DNA of 64,000 bases from Phlegmacium glaucopus (Eukaryota > Basidiomycota > Agaricomycetes > Agaricales > Cortinariaceae): contig MU130012.1 in the NCBI GenBank assembly GCA_015039465.1, positions 43,689 to 107,688 on the forward strand. The letters run 5' to 3'. The notes beneath the pieces are model-generated. The model worked only from the letters and a program-made list of their open reading frames with translations, ran no database searches and had not been told where the DNA came from. Each line of letters starts with the position of its first letter. Position 1 is the stretch's first letter. The translations under genes and the position numbers were made by a program. This document shows positions 47,851 to 59,957 of the stretch, piece by piece.

Positions 47851-49077
47851 ATATATACTCTGCCCTCCTGACTAAATAATATATTCTGGCACTTCCTGAA
47901 GGGCTACTACCATGTATTTTATACCAAAATGTTCAGAAAAATGAGGGTAATCCATTGGTAATAAAATAGTGGTGTGACACACCCATCTGATGTGTGCTTT
48001 ATGCACTTTATGTGTATTAATGTTTCAAAAATACTCATATTCCCATGCCCATAATATGGTTAGATTCCCCCCAATGTGTAGCTTTCTGTTACATTCCATT
48101 ATACATGACTCTGGTCCAGCTCCATTGGAGTTGTCTCCAGTACTCCATATTCCATTCCAGTACCTTCCCTTGTATCCTGATCTACTCTTCCTTCATCCAA
48201 CTCCGAGACTTCTCCATATCATTCCAGCTCTTCCAATGATACTCCAAACCCATTGCCACATCTTTGCCATAACAACTACTTCTTTGTCATCACTTTCCCA
48301 TTATCAGTCAGCACACCCGCTATGGATTATTCACCCAAGAATGCAGCACTTTCCGGGAGCAGAATGCAGCACTTTATAATTATCCTTTATATTTCGGTTG
48401 CTATTCCTTTTACTATTTAAGTACTTGAAACTTGTATGTTTTCCTCAGTTCAAATATCATCTTAGTTTCCTCTCCTTGTTCATCCTCTAAGTCACTGAGG
48501 TCTTCCGTCTTTCTGTTCTCTTCCAGTTCTGAAATCAGGACATTGTAGGAGCTGGGCAGCACAGCACATACGCTGAGGCCAAAGTCCTTTCTGTTACTTG
48601 TTCTGGTTCTGTTCTGTCCGATCCAGAGTTACTCCGATGTTACCCCTTTGTCTAAACTTAACACTAAGTCACTGAGGTCTTCCATCTTTCCATTCTCTTC
48701 CGGTTCCGAAATCAGGACATTATAGGAGCTGGGCAGCACAGCACATACGCTGAGGCCAAAGTCCTTTCTGTTACTTGTTCCAGTTCTGTTCCATCTGTTC
48801 CAGAGTTACTCCGATGTTACCCCTTTGTCTAAACTTAACACTTTCTAACAATATACAATATGTCATGGTAGGCATATTTATAAGCATAGATCACATCATT
48901 TTACTGGATATTTTGCACTATTTCACATATAACACATATAAGAGTGCGTTTAACATCACTATTTTATTACCAATGGATTCTTCTCATTTTTCTTCTCATT
49001 TTGGTATAAAATACATGGTAGTAGCCCTTCAGGAAGTGCCAGAATATATTATTTAGTCAGGAGAGAAGGGTATATAT
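47851..49077. mobile_element. 1.2-kb element with inverted ends of about 110-125 bp
   Basis: The left end (47851 to about 47976) and right end (about 48952-49077) are inverted copies of each other. They share TGACTAAATAATATATTCTGG and CCTGAAGGGCTACTACCATG in opposite orientation. The interior holds the paralogue of the repeat that hosts the Helitron, including the empty Helitron site at 48103/48104. No transposase is present; it could be a non-autonomous long-TIR element. Confidence 0.7.
48488..48842 (+). repeat. Tandem duplication, two units of about 177 bp
   Basis: AAGTCACTGAGGTCTTCC begins both units (about 48489 and 48666) and both finish with CCCCTTTGTCTAAACTTAAC. They differ at scattered positions, so the duplication is not very recent. 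The single-copy relative is at about 27970-28150 in inverse orientation. Confidence 0.8.
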
Positions 49078-49266
49078 TGCTGTTAGTTTCCTTATGTGTA
49101 CATGGAATAATGGTATAATGGTCTTTAGTGCTGCAACTTGTCACAATGAGTCACACATTTGATTCCCAGTAGATGTTAGAATCTTTCCCTTTTGCCTAAC
49201 TCACAATACTAATACTACTAACAATTAATAAGTAACTAGCTAAGTGGTCATAAATACTACTATTAA

Positions 49267-49298
49267 TAATAAGTAAGTAAGTAAGTAAGTAAGTAAGG
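49267..49298 (+). repeat. AAGT microsatellite
   Basis: Seven or so consecutive AAGT units. Confidence 0.85.
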
Positions 49299-51879
49299 CT
49301 GGAAATTCTGGTAAAAAAAACTTGACAGTAAGTGTAGTATTTTTCACCTGTTCCTTTAATATATTGACATGAATTACTACCCTTTACAACCTTAAAGGGG
49401 GTCCTAGTTAATTTGTTAATCTACCTTAATCATTGTAATAACATACTCTAAACATAGAAAATTACATAATTTGCTGAGTTGTAAATTACGATGGCCTGGG
49501 TCTCTCAGTGGCTCTAGCCCTGCCCCAGCTGCCTTCTCTCCCCTCCTATCACTGGTGGTGGTTGGGGAGCTGGTTACCAACATTACTCTGGAAGCTGCCT
49601 GCCCTCCCCCATCTCCAGTTTATCCATGTGGAGGGTTAGAGCTTCCTTGTTCATCTCTGCTCCTGCCATTGGGATGGGGATGGAATTGATCATCATGATT
49701 CTGGGTGCTTGTGGTTGAGAGCAAGTATTCTCAGTAACTATTGATGTGGAACAACACTAAGAAAGACATGATAAGGGAGGGTCCATTCATTTAAACTGGA
49801 TTCAATTCAATAGAAATTGTCAGAGGACACTACATAGGTACATACACAATGCTTACTAACTCCATCATGACCTCTCACTAGTATGGTATACAAATGGTTA
49901 CTAGTTGTATATATGAACATTCCTTAGTACTGTACCCATGTGCATCTCTGAGTAGATCCTTATCACATGTTCTTACAAATGTGTCTTCTATATTTACTTT
50001 ACTTACATACAATCATTATCAGGGCCAAGGGTAGTTACTCTGGTCCTTCTGTATATTAGGTAGCAGGTGTCGTCTGTAAATGGTCAACCACCTAGGAAAG
50101 ACATGAAGGGATGAATCTTTATAGGTTGACCAGTTTCTAGTGTTTGAAGGTCTGGTTATGAGACCAGAAAAAGGCCATAACCAGACTGGACTGGACCAGA
50201 AAAAGACCGGACCAGTGGTCCAGTCTTTTGATTTTTGAGAATCAAGGACTGGAAAAATACTGGTCTCAATTATCCAGTATTTTGTGGTTTAGACTGGTCT
50301 GAATCAACCAAAGGGTAGCCCTAATTTACCCCCTTCCAATGAGCCCAAGATCATAAAAATATGATAAAAAATGGTTGAGAAATAAATAGATCTGTAAAAT
50401 AGTCTACAATATTTTCTAAAATAAGACATTTTACTAATATTACTGTAGAGAATCCAAATCTTAATGACAGTTAATGTTCTTGGGCTTGTTTGGAAGTTAT
50501 TATTTAACTGAACAACTGTTGTTGATACAGAAATATATATTTGTGAGCAGAAGACCGGTCACAGACTGGTTAAAACCAGTTAGGACCAGGACCAAAAAAA
50601 ACCAATGTAAACCAGTCCGAAGCAGTCCAATCTGGTCTTTTGAGGTCCTAGGACCAAGGTGGATGGGTCAAAAAACTGGACCAGACTGGACTTTTAAACA
50701 CTACCAGTTTCCAAAATCAAGTGGTTCTCCAAAAGCATCAGGTATGGGGTCACTGGGGTGTCAGGATGACAGGTGGGAGTGGGAGAAATACTGCTTTGGT
50801 GGCAGCATCACTCATTCTATTGTATGTGGGAAGTGTTTTGAATGTCTGGTACACTTGTTGAACCCCTATTCATTTTCCCTTACTATTTCCCTTTGCCCTT
50901 ATCATTCCCCCTACTCCCCCTTTCCCCTGCCTCATTTCTAACCCCTTTACTTGATCAATGTACTATACTTAGCTTACCCTTGACCCTATGACTCTTGATG
51001 ACCCATTATCCAGACTGTGGGTGATATTATCATGACTCATACTCGTACTATATTAGAGCCATACCAATAGCTACCTTTCCTTAGTTTAGACCTTCTGTAT
51101 AATACTGTCTTAATCTACTAGCTTGCTCAGAACTTGCCCACAGTCTTAGTTGTGGGATAATGACTCTTGTGTATAAGGATCTTAGTTATCTGGATTATTT
51201 GCCCAGTACTGAATGTGAGTACAAGCTTATAGTCACCATAACAGGAAAAGCTCTGCTGGTACTGGTGAAGGAAAGTACAGGGTAGACCTCAAGCATAAAA
51301 GACCTATCCTGGCTGGAGGTGCACCTCATGGATAAGTGTGAAGTGCTGAGGGTCTGATCCAGTTGAGGCAGGTGGGAGATCCATTCAAACAGCAGTCACT
51401 TCAACATACCCTTCTATCCAAATCTCTTCCAGAATCCTGATAAGAATGCACTTGCTGATGGCAAAGAAAAGAGCCACAAGATCCAGTGAAAGAGATGGTC
51501 CCAGACAGTATGCTGCTTATGTAGGTTGGCTCAGGGCATTGCTTGCCATCAAGATTGAAAGAAAGAGAAACTGTGATGTAATTACTAACAGCAGTTGGAT
51601 AACACATGACTTCCTGCTCTGACTGTGACAGGCCCTTGGTCATAATGCACCATCAACCCCTAATCCATTCCTTCCAGATGCCCTGCAAGAATTTTGTTAG
51701 GAATGCTCAGACCTGCTAGCCTGCAACTTCCTCCTGAGTCCTTAGTTTCCCTTGCACTGAAGCTTGTAATTTATAGCAGAGGAAAAATGAAAGAAATGTC
51801 ATGATGACATGACAATTCCCCCTTGCTAATATCTGTACAAAATGCAGCCCCTAAATTGCATATTGAGTCACTGTGAATA
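49299..51879. other. Repeat-derived spacer without recognised gene
   Basis: Contains two patches of degenerate GGACCAGTCTGGACC-type repeats (about 50140-50310 and 50555-50700), similar in style to the GGTTC tracts elsewhere. ORFs at 50474-50941 and 51401-51643 are unrecognised and partly low-complexity. Confidence 0.4.
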
Positions 51880-52205
51880 TAGATCAGAAACATGGTAAAA
51901 ACATGTTACTCCTGCAACTTCCATTATAGCATATTTCAACCCTACATGTAACATCTACCATCTGAAATAATTAGTTCCTGTGCTATTTTGGCACCATTTC
52001 AGATGTTGTAAATCATACTTTCAGCAATAGAGCTTTGTGACTGAAGTCTGCAAAGAAAAGCAAAACTTCTACTGCAATTCAGATGATCTATCAGACATTC
52101 TAAATTTTCCCTCTTTCAGATGCCTTATTGAAGGGCAGGCACTGGAGGGCAGAAATATACCATTTCTGGAGGTACTTAGAAATAAACATTTTATACAAAA
52201 TTTAA
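51880..52205 (+). repeat. Dispersed repeat, inverse partner of 27443-27780
   Basis: Nearly the reverse complement of 27443-27780, including a shared TTTGCAGACTTCAGTCAC region with a small insertion here. No coding function is recognised. Confidence 0.75.
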
Positions 52206-52557
52206 GTTATTACAAATCTTAATTAGTAAGTCTTGTTCTTATAGAGGACCTCTTTCCTGACAGTTTCAAGGGTGCTTTTATGGTAATTTTTATGGGGTGG
52301 GAATGTTGTCATCACAACATCTTCCATTTTGATGCTAACCATTTTAATACACCCTAACATTTTTGATTTCAAACCACCACCTTCTTTTGATGGCCAGATC
52401 TTAGTTTTCTGGCAAGCAACTCCTGCAGTTACCAACTATTTTTCTTTTTCTTTCTTAACCCCACCAAACACATTGTTGTTTCACTTACACATGCTTTACA
52501 CCTTTTCTTCATTACCATTTACATGCTTTTTTCTCTACCTTTTCATTGTTTCATCTA

Positions 52558-52633
52558 TGACTCATTGCATGAGTCACCCTTACTTTTACCTATGACTCAT
52601 GTTCTACATGTGACTCACTTTGTCTGTATAAAT
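52558..52633 (+). promoter_or_regulatory. LTR-like promoter with four GCN4/AP-1-type sites and a TATA box
   Basis: TGACTCA (52558-52564), TGAGTCA (52570-52576), TGACTCA (52593-52599) and TGACTCA (52611-52617) precede TATAAAT (52627-52633). The first and third are the full palindrome ATGACTCAT. Such sites are bound by GCN4-type bZIP dimers. The segment is AT-rich and LTR-like and lies directly against the truncated end of the gypsy-type element. Its own retrotransposon family is not identified. Confidence 0.6.
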
Positions 52634-52690
52634 ACCTTATTTACTACTTTGTACTTTCTTTAGCTAGTTCTTGAGAATAGTACCCACTTT

Positions 52691-53926
52691 TTATTCAATC
52701 TCTCTCAAACTCTTAAGACAATACCAAGAGATGACCACTGTCGGTTCAAAAAGTCCTCTGTTCATTTTGAATGCTGCTTTCCACTCGTCACCTTTCTTGA
52801 TCCGGACATTGTTGTAACCTCTGAGGACATCGAACTTGGTGAAACAAGTTGCGCCTTTCAGTTTGTCCATAATTTCGGAGATCAAAGGTAGAGGGTAAGC
52901 ATTTTTGACTGTGTGTTCATTCAGGTATCGGTAATCTTGGCAAGGTCGTAACTTTCCATCTTTCTTGGAGACGAAGAAGAAAGGAGATGCCATCAGTGAT
53001 TTCGATTTTCGAATGTATCGTCGTTCGAGGTTTTCTTTGAGGAATTTGTCCAGTTCAATTTGTTCTTCCGGGGTGAGATTGTAATTCTTAAAGGATTTTG
53101 GTTCAAATCCAGGTTTCATCTCGATTTTGTGATCCCAGGGCTGTTTGTCAGGAAATCTGTCTGCTTTCTTTTCGTTGAATACATCAAGGAATTCGTGATA
53201 TTCTTCTGGAGCCAGTTTTTCAACCGGAATATCTTCCTTTTTGTCGTATTTCTGCGCAAGTGTTTGAGATGCAGAGGTTTTTGCATTGATCCATATGTCG
53301 TCATCCATTTCGCCAGTAATAAAAGCAACGAGTAATGATAGTTCATCATTGTCGAGGGGGTTCAGTGTAGAATTCATGTATTCTTCTTCGTCATCTTCAT
53401 CTGTAACTGAAGATTTTGGGTACTTCAGGAATTCTTGTTTCGGGGTGTCCATATTCATTTTTCGCTTAAAGAAGCGCCGTTTGCCAGTGTCCATTTCTTC
53501 GTTTCTCCAGGAGAATGCTCCGGTTTTCCAATTGATTTCCGGGTTGGTTTCTTGTAACCAAGGGAATCCAAGGATAATCTTCTGCTTTCCAAGTCCTGTG
53601 ACTAAGAGTCGTTCCATTTTCCATTGTCCGTTTACAATAAGATCAAGATCAATGAATGTCTTGATAGTTCCGCGTTTGTTTGGTGTTCCATCTACGTTAA
53701 AGACCTTCAGTGGTTCATCCAGTTTTTCGATTTTGAATCCAGTTTTTCTTGCGTAATTCTGGTCAATAAACTTTCCTCCAGCTCCAGTGTCTATGAGTCC
53801 TTGGGTTTCGATGTCTTCCTTACTCGATGTCTGGTCTACAATAATGATTGGAACAGAGATTGAATTGTTCGTTATTGTAGCACTACAGACAGAGTAAATA
53901 TCTAGACTGGGAGAGACTTGCATCAA
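52691..53926 (-). pseudogene. Truncated pol (protease and partial reverse transcriptase) of the gypsy-type element
   Basis: 411 residues in the -1 frame relative to gag. The protease motif LIDTGAGGKF has its active-site DTG at residues 46-48. Reverse transcriptase begins around residue 270, with MASPFFFVSKKDGKLRPCQ and the motif-A region KFDVLRGYNN carrying the first catalytic Asp. It ends right after RGLFEPTVV; the remaining residues belong to foreign sequence. Without YxDD it cannot be an active polymerase. Confidence 0.85.
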
Positions 53927-55560
53927 TAAAGCTCTCTGTTTTAAAAACCCTCGTCATCCGCCTGTTTGAAGAACTCCTCTTTGTCGTCTTCATCCATCTT
54001 TGCCATCAAGGCTCGGATGTGGGAGTGCAATTCTTTTCCCTTCATCTTCTTGATTTCGGGGACTTCTGGCTTCTTCTGCCAGGTCTTCATCGTGTTCTGG
54101 TTTGAATAAGAGGCTGTCTTCGTGCAGTCTCTGAATAAATGTCCGGGTTGTTTACATTTGAAACAGAGCCCTTTCCTCATCGCGTCGTTTTGTTCATCCA
54201 TGGACATTGCATCCACATCCATTGCATTCAGATCTTTTTTCTGGAAGTTCCACTTCCTTCCCTGTGGGTTCGAGTTTTTATTTGTTTGACCAGTTTTGTT
54301 CTGGTTTGCGTTTCCTCAGGAAAAGGAGTTCATCATTCTCTTCCACTGATGGTCAAGGCGTGAAGCCCATTTGTACCATCCAGCAATCGTGTTGGGGGGT
54401 TTTTCCAACGTCATAATTCTTCGTTTCAAAGAGGGGAGGATCGAGTCCTCAAATCGTTCAATGATTGCAATCTCGTCTTTGAGACCGCTCTTCTGGACCA
54501 AGATTTTGAATTGAGCGATATGCTCGTCGATCAAGGTCTTCTCCTGTCGGAGATATTTTAAATCATTTAGGGCATCGCCCTTCGTGTCATATTGTGCGAA
54601 CGATTCTTCTAGGAGCTTGAAGAAGTTGATAATCATTCCGAAGTCTGGTCTGACTCTGAGGATTGTGTTATCGAACACATTCGCAACATATTCTTCCTTC
54701 CATGAGGCCACTTCGCCATCGTTGAGTAGAGAAAGTACAAAAGCGATCTTTTTCAAATTGTCATTGTAGATCCTGTCGTTTATTGTCAAGTAAAGTTTTG
54801 TTTCTAGGAGAAACTTCCTTAGTTCTTCTCTTTTCCCAGTAAAGGGCTTTGGCATATTGAGCTTGATTTCTTTTGCTTCATCGTGAGCATTCGGTGGGTT
54901 CATTGGTTGATCAACCATGTCTTCTGATTTTGGTGTCGGGGATCATGTCGGGGTTCAGTTTAGAAGTTCAGCAACTTCTTCTTCTGAATTCGTTTCGGGT
55001 GGAAAAGTCCACGCGTCGGGTTCTGTTCGGGTTTTGGTGGGATTGAAGAATGATTGGAATGGGTTAGATTCTTGTTGTGTAAAGTCGATCGGGTTTCTAG
55101 ATGTGCTGAGTCTAGCAAGTGCCTCTTCTAGCGCTTCTTCTGTTGGTTCGTTTGTGGGTTCGGGAGGAGTAGAAAAGTCTCCTTCAGTATCGTTTGTAGA
55201 ATGGGAAGACTGTGATAGTCTGTATGTCCCTCTTTTTCTGTTTCTTGAACTTGACGCCGTTGCTCAGAGGTTCGGGTGTTGATCGGGTCTTTCACCAAGT
55301 TTCGACGTTCGGTTTCAGGTTCGTTTCATTTCGGGTATTCGCAAGTGTAGAAACTATGCGAGGTCGTGTAGACACCTAGTCTTTTGTTATGACTTCGAAC
55401 AATTCAGGGTTACTGATCGTTAACAGTCGTCACTATGTCGGTTTCAAGTATCAATCTGTAGACTTGTGCTTTGTAGACTTATAAAGGCCTAGAGCAGCGG
55501 TTGTCTTTGAGAGAGATGTAGAGTATAAGATCGTCTATTAAAGACTAGGTATAGAACAAT
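52731..55560 (-). mobile_element. 5' half of a Ty3/gypsy-type LTR retrotransposon
   Basis: Read on the minus strand: an LTR-like leader (about 55350-55560, with TTTATAAG near 55480), gag, a zinc knuckle, an aspartic protease and the first part of reverse transcriptase. Coding stops abruptly near 52731, where unrelated sequence with its own TATA box begins. The catalytic YxDD motif, RNase H, integrase and 3' LTR are missing. Confidence 0.8.
53941..54918 (-). pseudogene. gag of the gypsy-type element, one nonsense codon
   Basis: The capsid part (54316-54918) is helical, with KEIKLNMPKPFTGKREELRK near its start and a typical retrotransposon-gag profile. A TGA at 54316-54318 interrupts it. The same frame then continues to the zinc knuckle CFKCKQPGHLFRDC (CCHC, about 54123-54164) and ends at 53941-53943. 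One point change would account for the break. Possible upstream in-frame N-terminal sequence lies at 54919-55280. Confidence 0.75.
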
Positions 55561-55868
55561 GTACAAAGTACGTAGGTTTATATACAAAATGGGAAATGAA
55601 AGGCATGTGGTAAATGTATGTACAACATGTGTTCAACACATGTATGAAAAGTGAACCGTAACAGCATGTAGGTGAAACAATAGACATCGCATGGAGTATG
55701 CATGTGTGATAATAGAAAATAAAATGAAAAGAGTGCGTACGCAGTGTGTATACAATCGTAACACATGTGCACAAGAGGAATGGAATGTGTCTCTCAGATA
55801 CAAGCACTCTAAACATGTTTTACCAACTGCACCAATGTCCAAATTCTTAACACTAACACAACCTATCT
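55561..55868. other. Spacer between the gypsy-type element and the LINE fragment
   Basis: Three overlapping minus-strand ORFs without motifs. Contains the short inverted pair ACATGTGTT/AACACATGT. No gene is recognised. Confidence 0.4.
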
Positions 55869-56249
55869 CACAAACATGCCTCCATTCTTACACAACTTAG
55901 AACTGCACACACACCACTAGCCAAATACCTGTATTGTATTGGCAAAGCAGATTCACCTCTATGTCCCAACTGCCACCAACACAACAAAACAGTCTTGCAT
56001 TTCCTGATACAATGTCCAGCATACTTGGAACTACACATAGCATTACAAGCTAGGCTGGGACCTCTAGCACACAACATCTCAAAACTGCTCAAACTCCAGC
56101 AGCACTTAAACCACTCCTTCAATACACCAAAACCACACAGAGATTTGTCCAACCAACAGCATAACAGCCAGCCCTCCAAATCATCATCTGTCACAACTGC
56201 GTTCAAACTTCAGCATCTGTTAAGGGATACTCATTGTATCTGCCCCTAG
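55869..56249 (+). pseudogene. C-terminal fragment of a LINE reverse transcriptase ORF
   Basis: One open frame encodes ILTQLRTAHTPLAKYLY, then the zinc-binding C-terminal motif CPNCHQHNKTVLHFLIQC (Cys-x2-Cys-x8-His-x4-Cys), typical of the end of Tad/I-type non-LTR polyproteins. It ends with TAG at 56247-56249. All upstream domains are absent, as expected for a 5'-truncated LINE copy. Confidence 0.75.
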
Positions 56250-56730
56250 GTACACTTAGCATTCATTATTACTTTCACTTTACTCTATGATCATATTACA
56301 TGCCACATTCCTGACCTACCCTTTATGGACACCTTCTTATTGTAGTAGTAGTTGACCCTTTGCCAATGACATTGTAACCGATGTCAGTTCTATTCTTGGT
56401 ATCTACCTCACCCTACCTTCTATTATGTACTAGCCATATGTAGTTGTATTAGCTCCCATGCATGTAGTATAAAGGTGTAAGGTGCTTATCAAAGATAGGC
56501 ACCTTAGAATTCAACTTGATTCCCAGGTTCTACTCTCCTCTAACAGCATCCCATTCTCACCTTCACCCCATCCTTTACAGATCCTTCAAGCAGTTGCCAT
56601 AGTCCATTTACAGATTCATTATTATTATTATGGTAGATCACACTAGTGTATGTACTCTCTGACATATGGTTGTTGGCCACAATGGAGAATAAATAGGATT
56701 TAAAAAAATAAAAATAAAAATAAAAACAAA
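55869..56730 (+). mobile_element. 5'-truncated LINE with A-rich tail
   Basis: The ORF fragment is followed by about 450 bp of 3' untranslated sequence ending in a TAAAAA repeat tract (56701-56730), which would be its tail. The 5' border is placed at the first recognisable codon and may be earlier. Confidence 0.65.
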
Positions 56731-57452
56731 ACATAACATGAGATAGTTGCTGAAGATTAGTATTAGTGATCTATACATTGAATATTTGGATTTTAAATTA
56801 TAGTAAATCATCTAGTGTCATTCAAGAGAGGGTTACATATTTTTTGGTAGGATTTCACTGTTTGCTTGGATTTGGCTTGGATGAGGTTCTCCTTGCAAGC
56901 AGCCTGCATTTTCTGAGAGTTTTTTGGACTTTTTGTTGAAAATAATTTGTGTCAGCAAGTACAAACTTGTATGGCACTTAGGAAACTTCTTAGGTGGCTA
57001 TACGAGGGCAGGGACAAGCAATTGTATTGGTTCACACCAATGAGGAGTCCCCTCCTCACATTGGAGGATAGGACATTTTGGACATATTGACATGTCTAGA
57101 CATGTCTTACATAATCATTTAGATGGGGTTTTTGGCACAAGGAAACACAGACCTATTTTTCTCCACCACAACACATTTTTTACATGTCAAACAAGTTGAG
57201 TTGCATTCAGTGAGCTGTACTTTAGGGAAGTGCTGCAGTGATTTTTTTTTGTTTGGGCTTGCAAGTTGTAGTTCTTGGGTGCTTCCTTCTTGAATCTATG
57301 CCCAGATAAATATAAACAATTTTGATTGGCAGCTTAATTTTACTGATATAGGTGCAAATGCATTCAAAAAATTGATTTGCCATGAGTTGTGGTCAAGTCA
57401 GAGAGGACAAACAATGACAAACAGCCGGCTTCTTTGCATGCACTTCTCCAAT
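56731..57452. other. Spacer before repeat copy B, no gene
   Basis: AT-rich sequence without credible ORFs or repeat partners noticed in this window. Confidence 0.45.
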
Positions 57453-57674
57453 TGTAGACTCAATCTCACGCGTCGCTTGATCACGTGCCTTGCTTGGCAA
57501 TCATTGAATCAATTGGAGTAGTAAATATCTCAGGCACCAGGCTACAAAATCGCCGCTCAGTAACTCGGCAACGTTTCTGCTAAGGCTACCATAACAAGTA
57601 TGTCAGATCACATAGTATTCCCGGTGAATGAGTATGAATTGCCTCTGCCTTAAAATTAAATTACTAGGAAAATA

Positions 57675-58321
57675 CAAGGGGGCACCGGGATCAAAAAAAA
57701 ATACCCGGGGTCGATTTATTTTTTAAGCCAACTTTGGGTGGACTAACTAACTTATGTAATCAGGCACACATCTATATATGGCAATATGACGTCATCCTAT
57801 CCTCACCTCCATGCTCGCTTGCCTCCCCTTGCCTCAGAAGACACCTCACAAGCAGTGCAAACCTAATTTTGGGGCTCCAACTCTAGGTATTAGAGGTGAT
57901 ACTAACATCTCAGGTAAGTAATGCAGCACAATCCTACAGTTACTTGATAATGTGGTACTTACCCACTGAGTTTCACAGCCAGACTGATTACATTTGATTG
58001 TGCCACCTGATCAACCATCAAGTACCTGGGTGAAGGGATATTCAGTGCATTTCAAATTGCCTATAGATAGTAGATACTGGTTGTAAATAGTGTGATCACC
58101 CATAAAATATGATGAATATTACAGTCTTATCTACCTACACCAGACCTATGCTACTAGAGAAACTCATTTCTGCACATCTTATGCATGTAGTAAGGCCTTA
58201 ATAGCTTCAAATTGATGTTTTAAACCCTTGTTCTGGTGAAGTCCTTTTTTTTTTTTCAGGGCCTCCAGCTGGACTAACTAACCAGGTACCGGTCCGGCAT
58301 TTCGATCCCGGTGCCCCCTTG
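57675..58321. mobile_element. hAT-type MITE, 647 bp, intact 8-bp target duplication
   Basis: The 18-bp inverted ends CAAGGGGGCACCGGGATC (57675-57692) and their exact reverse complement (58304-58321) are flanked by GGAAAATA on both sides (57667-57674, 58322-58329). Subterminal GGACTAACTAAC occurs near both ends in direct orientation (57740 and 58271). There is no transposase ORF. The corresponding place in copy A (about 24110-24125, TTAGGAACATTTCGAC) is unoccupied. Confidence 0.93.
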
Positions 58322-59363
58322 GGAAAATATCGACGTACTTAAGCTGCGGCCACTATCACCTACATTGTTCTCATTTAACATGGACTAGAAATGAGCTGAT
58401 CACGCCCCCACTCCTCTTGCGGAAGAAGCCATGGACTTGTACTTGGGCTGGTCAAATAACATTTATATCTCATGTGTACAAGGTCCAGTCCAGTCCAGTC
58501 CAGTCCAATTGCGCCTGGCTCCCCGTGGATCTGACACTCTCCAAATGTCACGGACTTAGAATCCTCTCAAACGTATGCAGGATCTTTTATAGCACTCGGA
58601 AGCTTCACATGCCCAGGTTGTTCCGTACTTGCAATTGATTTACACCTGCAGATGTACTGACATTTTTATACATTGGGGCGCCGGTTTTAAATTTACTACA
58701 GCGCCTAACAAGCGCTTGTCAATCTCCTCTACCTTTGCGGTACCCTACATTTAATATCAAATTCTGTACTAGGCATCTGTTGCGCGGATCATGGGTTATT
58801 ACCCCATATCTAATATGCATACAGAACTGACCGCTACTTGTATCTCGTTTCCCCATGATCTAAGATCCCAAGTATGTATCATGATGCAGTGGTTTCAACC
58901 ATGTGGATCCATATCACCTGTTACTCCACCGTCCAGGTCAGTACCAGGCCAAGGCAATATTAAGTTCAAATCCCGAAACTGATAAAACAGATTTACAATC
59001 TCCTTCGAGTTGCTAGAGGTGATATACGGCCCTAATGAAAGCGCGACCCTTAATATGGATCCTTGTCAACAGAGATTAACAGTTACACGACATAGTTACA
59101 TTGAGTCCAACACTTTGAGAAGACACCCCATATTCCAGAAGAACAAGAAAGTTCCATCTCCGTATTCCTCGCACTATAACCAACTTCGTCGGCGGAAGCA
59201 GGGATGTAGTCGTCAACAGGAAAGTGTTCAAGCGTATCACAGAAACCTATTGCCCACCTAGACGATAAGGGTAATATATATATAAGCTACCGTTTCGAGA
59301 GAATCATGATACGCAATGCAGATAAGAAGAACGCGATATATATTCATAGTTGATAATTTCAAA

Positions 59364-59957
59364 TTAGAAATTACGACAACCTCCCTCATTTGAAAGGTTA
59401 GGCGAACCGTAGGATGAGCTGATTTTACGAGATATGATAAGCAAATCCAACGGTTCCCAAGGACGAGTTTCATTATTATACACACGTCGCTGGAGACTCA
59501 GATAACCCCTGACATAAGTGAGAGGACGGCGAAATTGGGCAACTTTTGTCAACGTATTGACATCGGGATTAGAGCCCAGTCCGGACAAATTGAGACTTCC
59601 TTCGAAAAAGGTCGGGACCATGTTCAGACATACATGCATCTGGGCAGGAAATTTTTGGCGACCATCAAGACAATGTACTTGTACGCGGATTCGAGCGCTC
59701 ATCGCTCAGCGGGTGAGGGTCGTAATATTTTGCAGATTTTTGAGAGTCGGGTAAACACGGAAAATTGGTTGTTTGGTCATGTGTGAGGGACTTTTGATAG
59801 TCATTTCGATATTTTTAGCGTCATTGCCATCAGACAGATTGACACACAGGTAATGGACTTGGAACAAATCCCTGTTCTTCGTTGAGGAAGAAGGTTGGTG
59901 TAGGCGGATTTCAACTTGAGGGTCGATGGTGCTATGATCACTTACGTGTATCGACAT
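59364..59957 (-). pseudogene. Broken ORF remnant carried by repeat copy B
   Basis: Two adjoining minus-strand frames (59706-59957 and 59364-59702). The second encodes 112 residues with GRQKFPAQMHVCLNMVPTFF and TRPWEPLDLLIISRK, and looks protein-like. A stop between them, and poorer preservation in copy A (25535-25771), indicate a decayed gene. Family not recognised; possibly a captured host gene. Confidence 0.4.

Noticed and set aside
54917..55282. 121-residue plus-strand ORF
   Set aside because: Antisense to the gag N-terminal extension, which reads sensibly on the minus strand; Ser/Gly-rich artefact.
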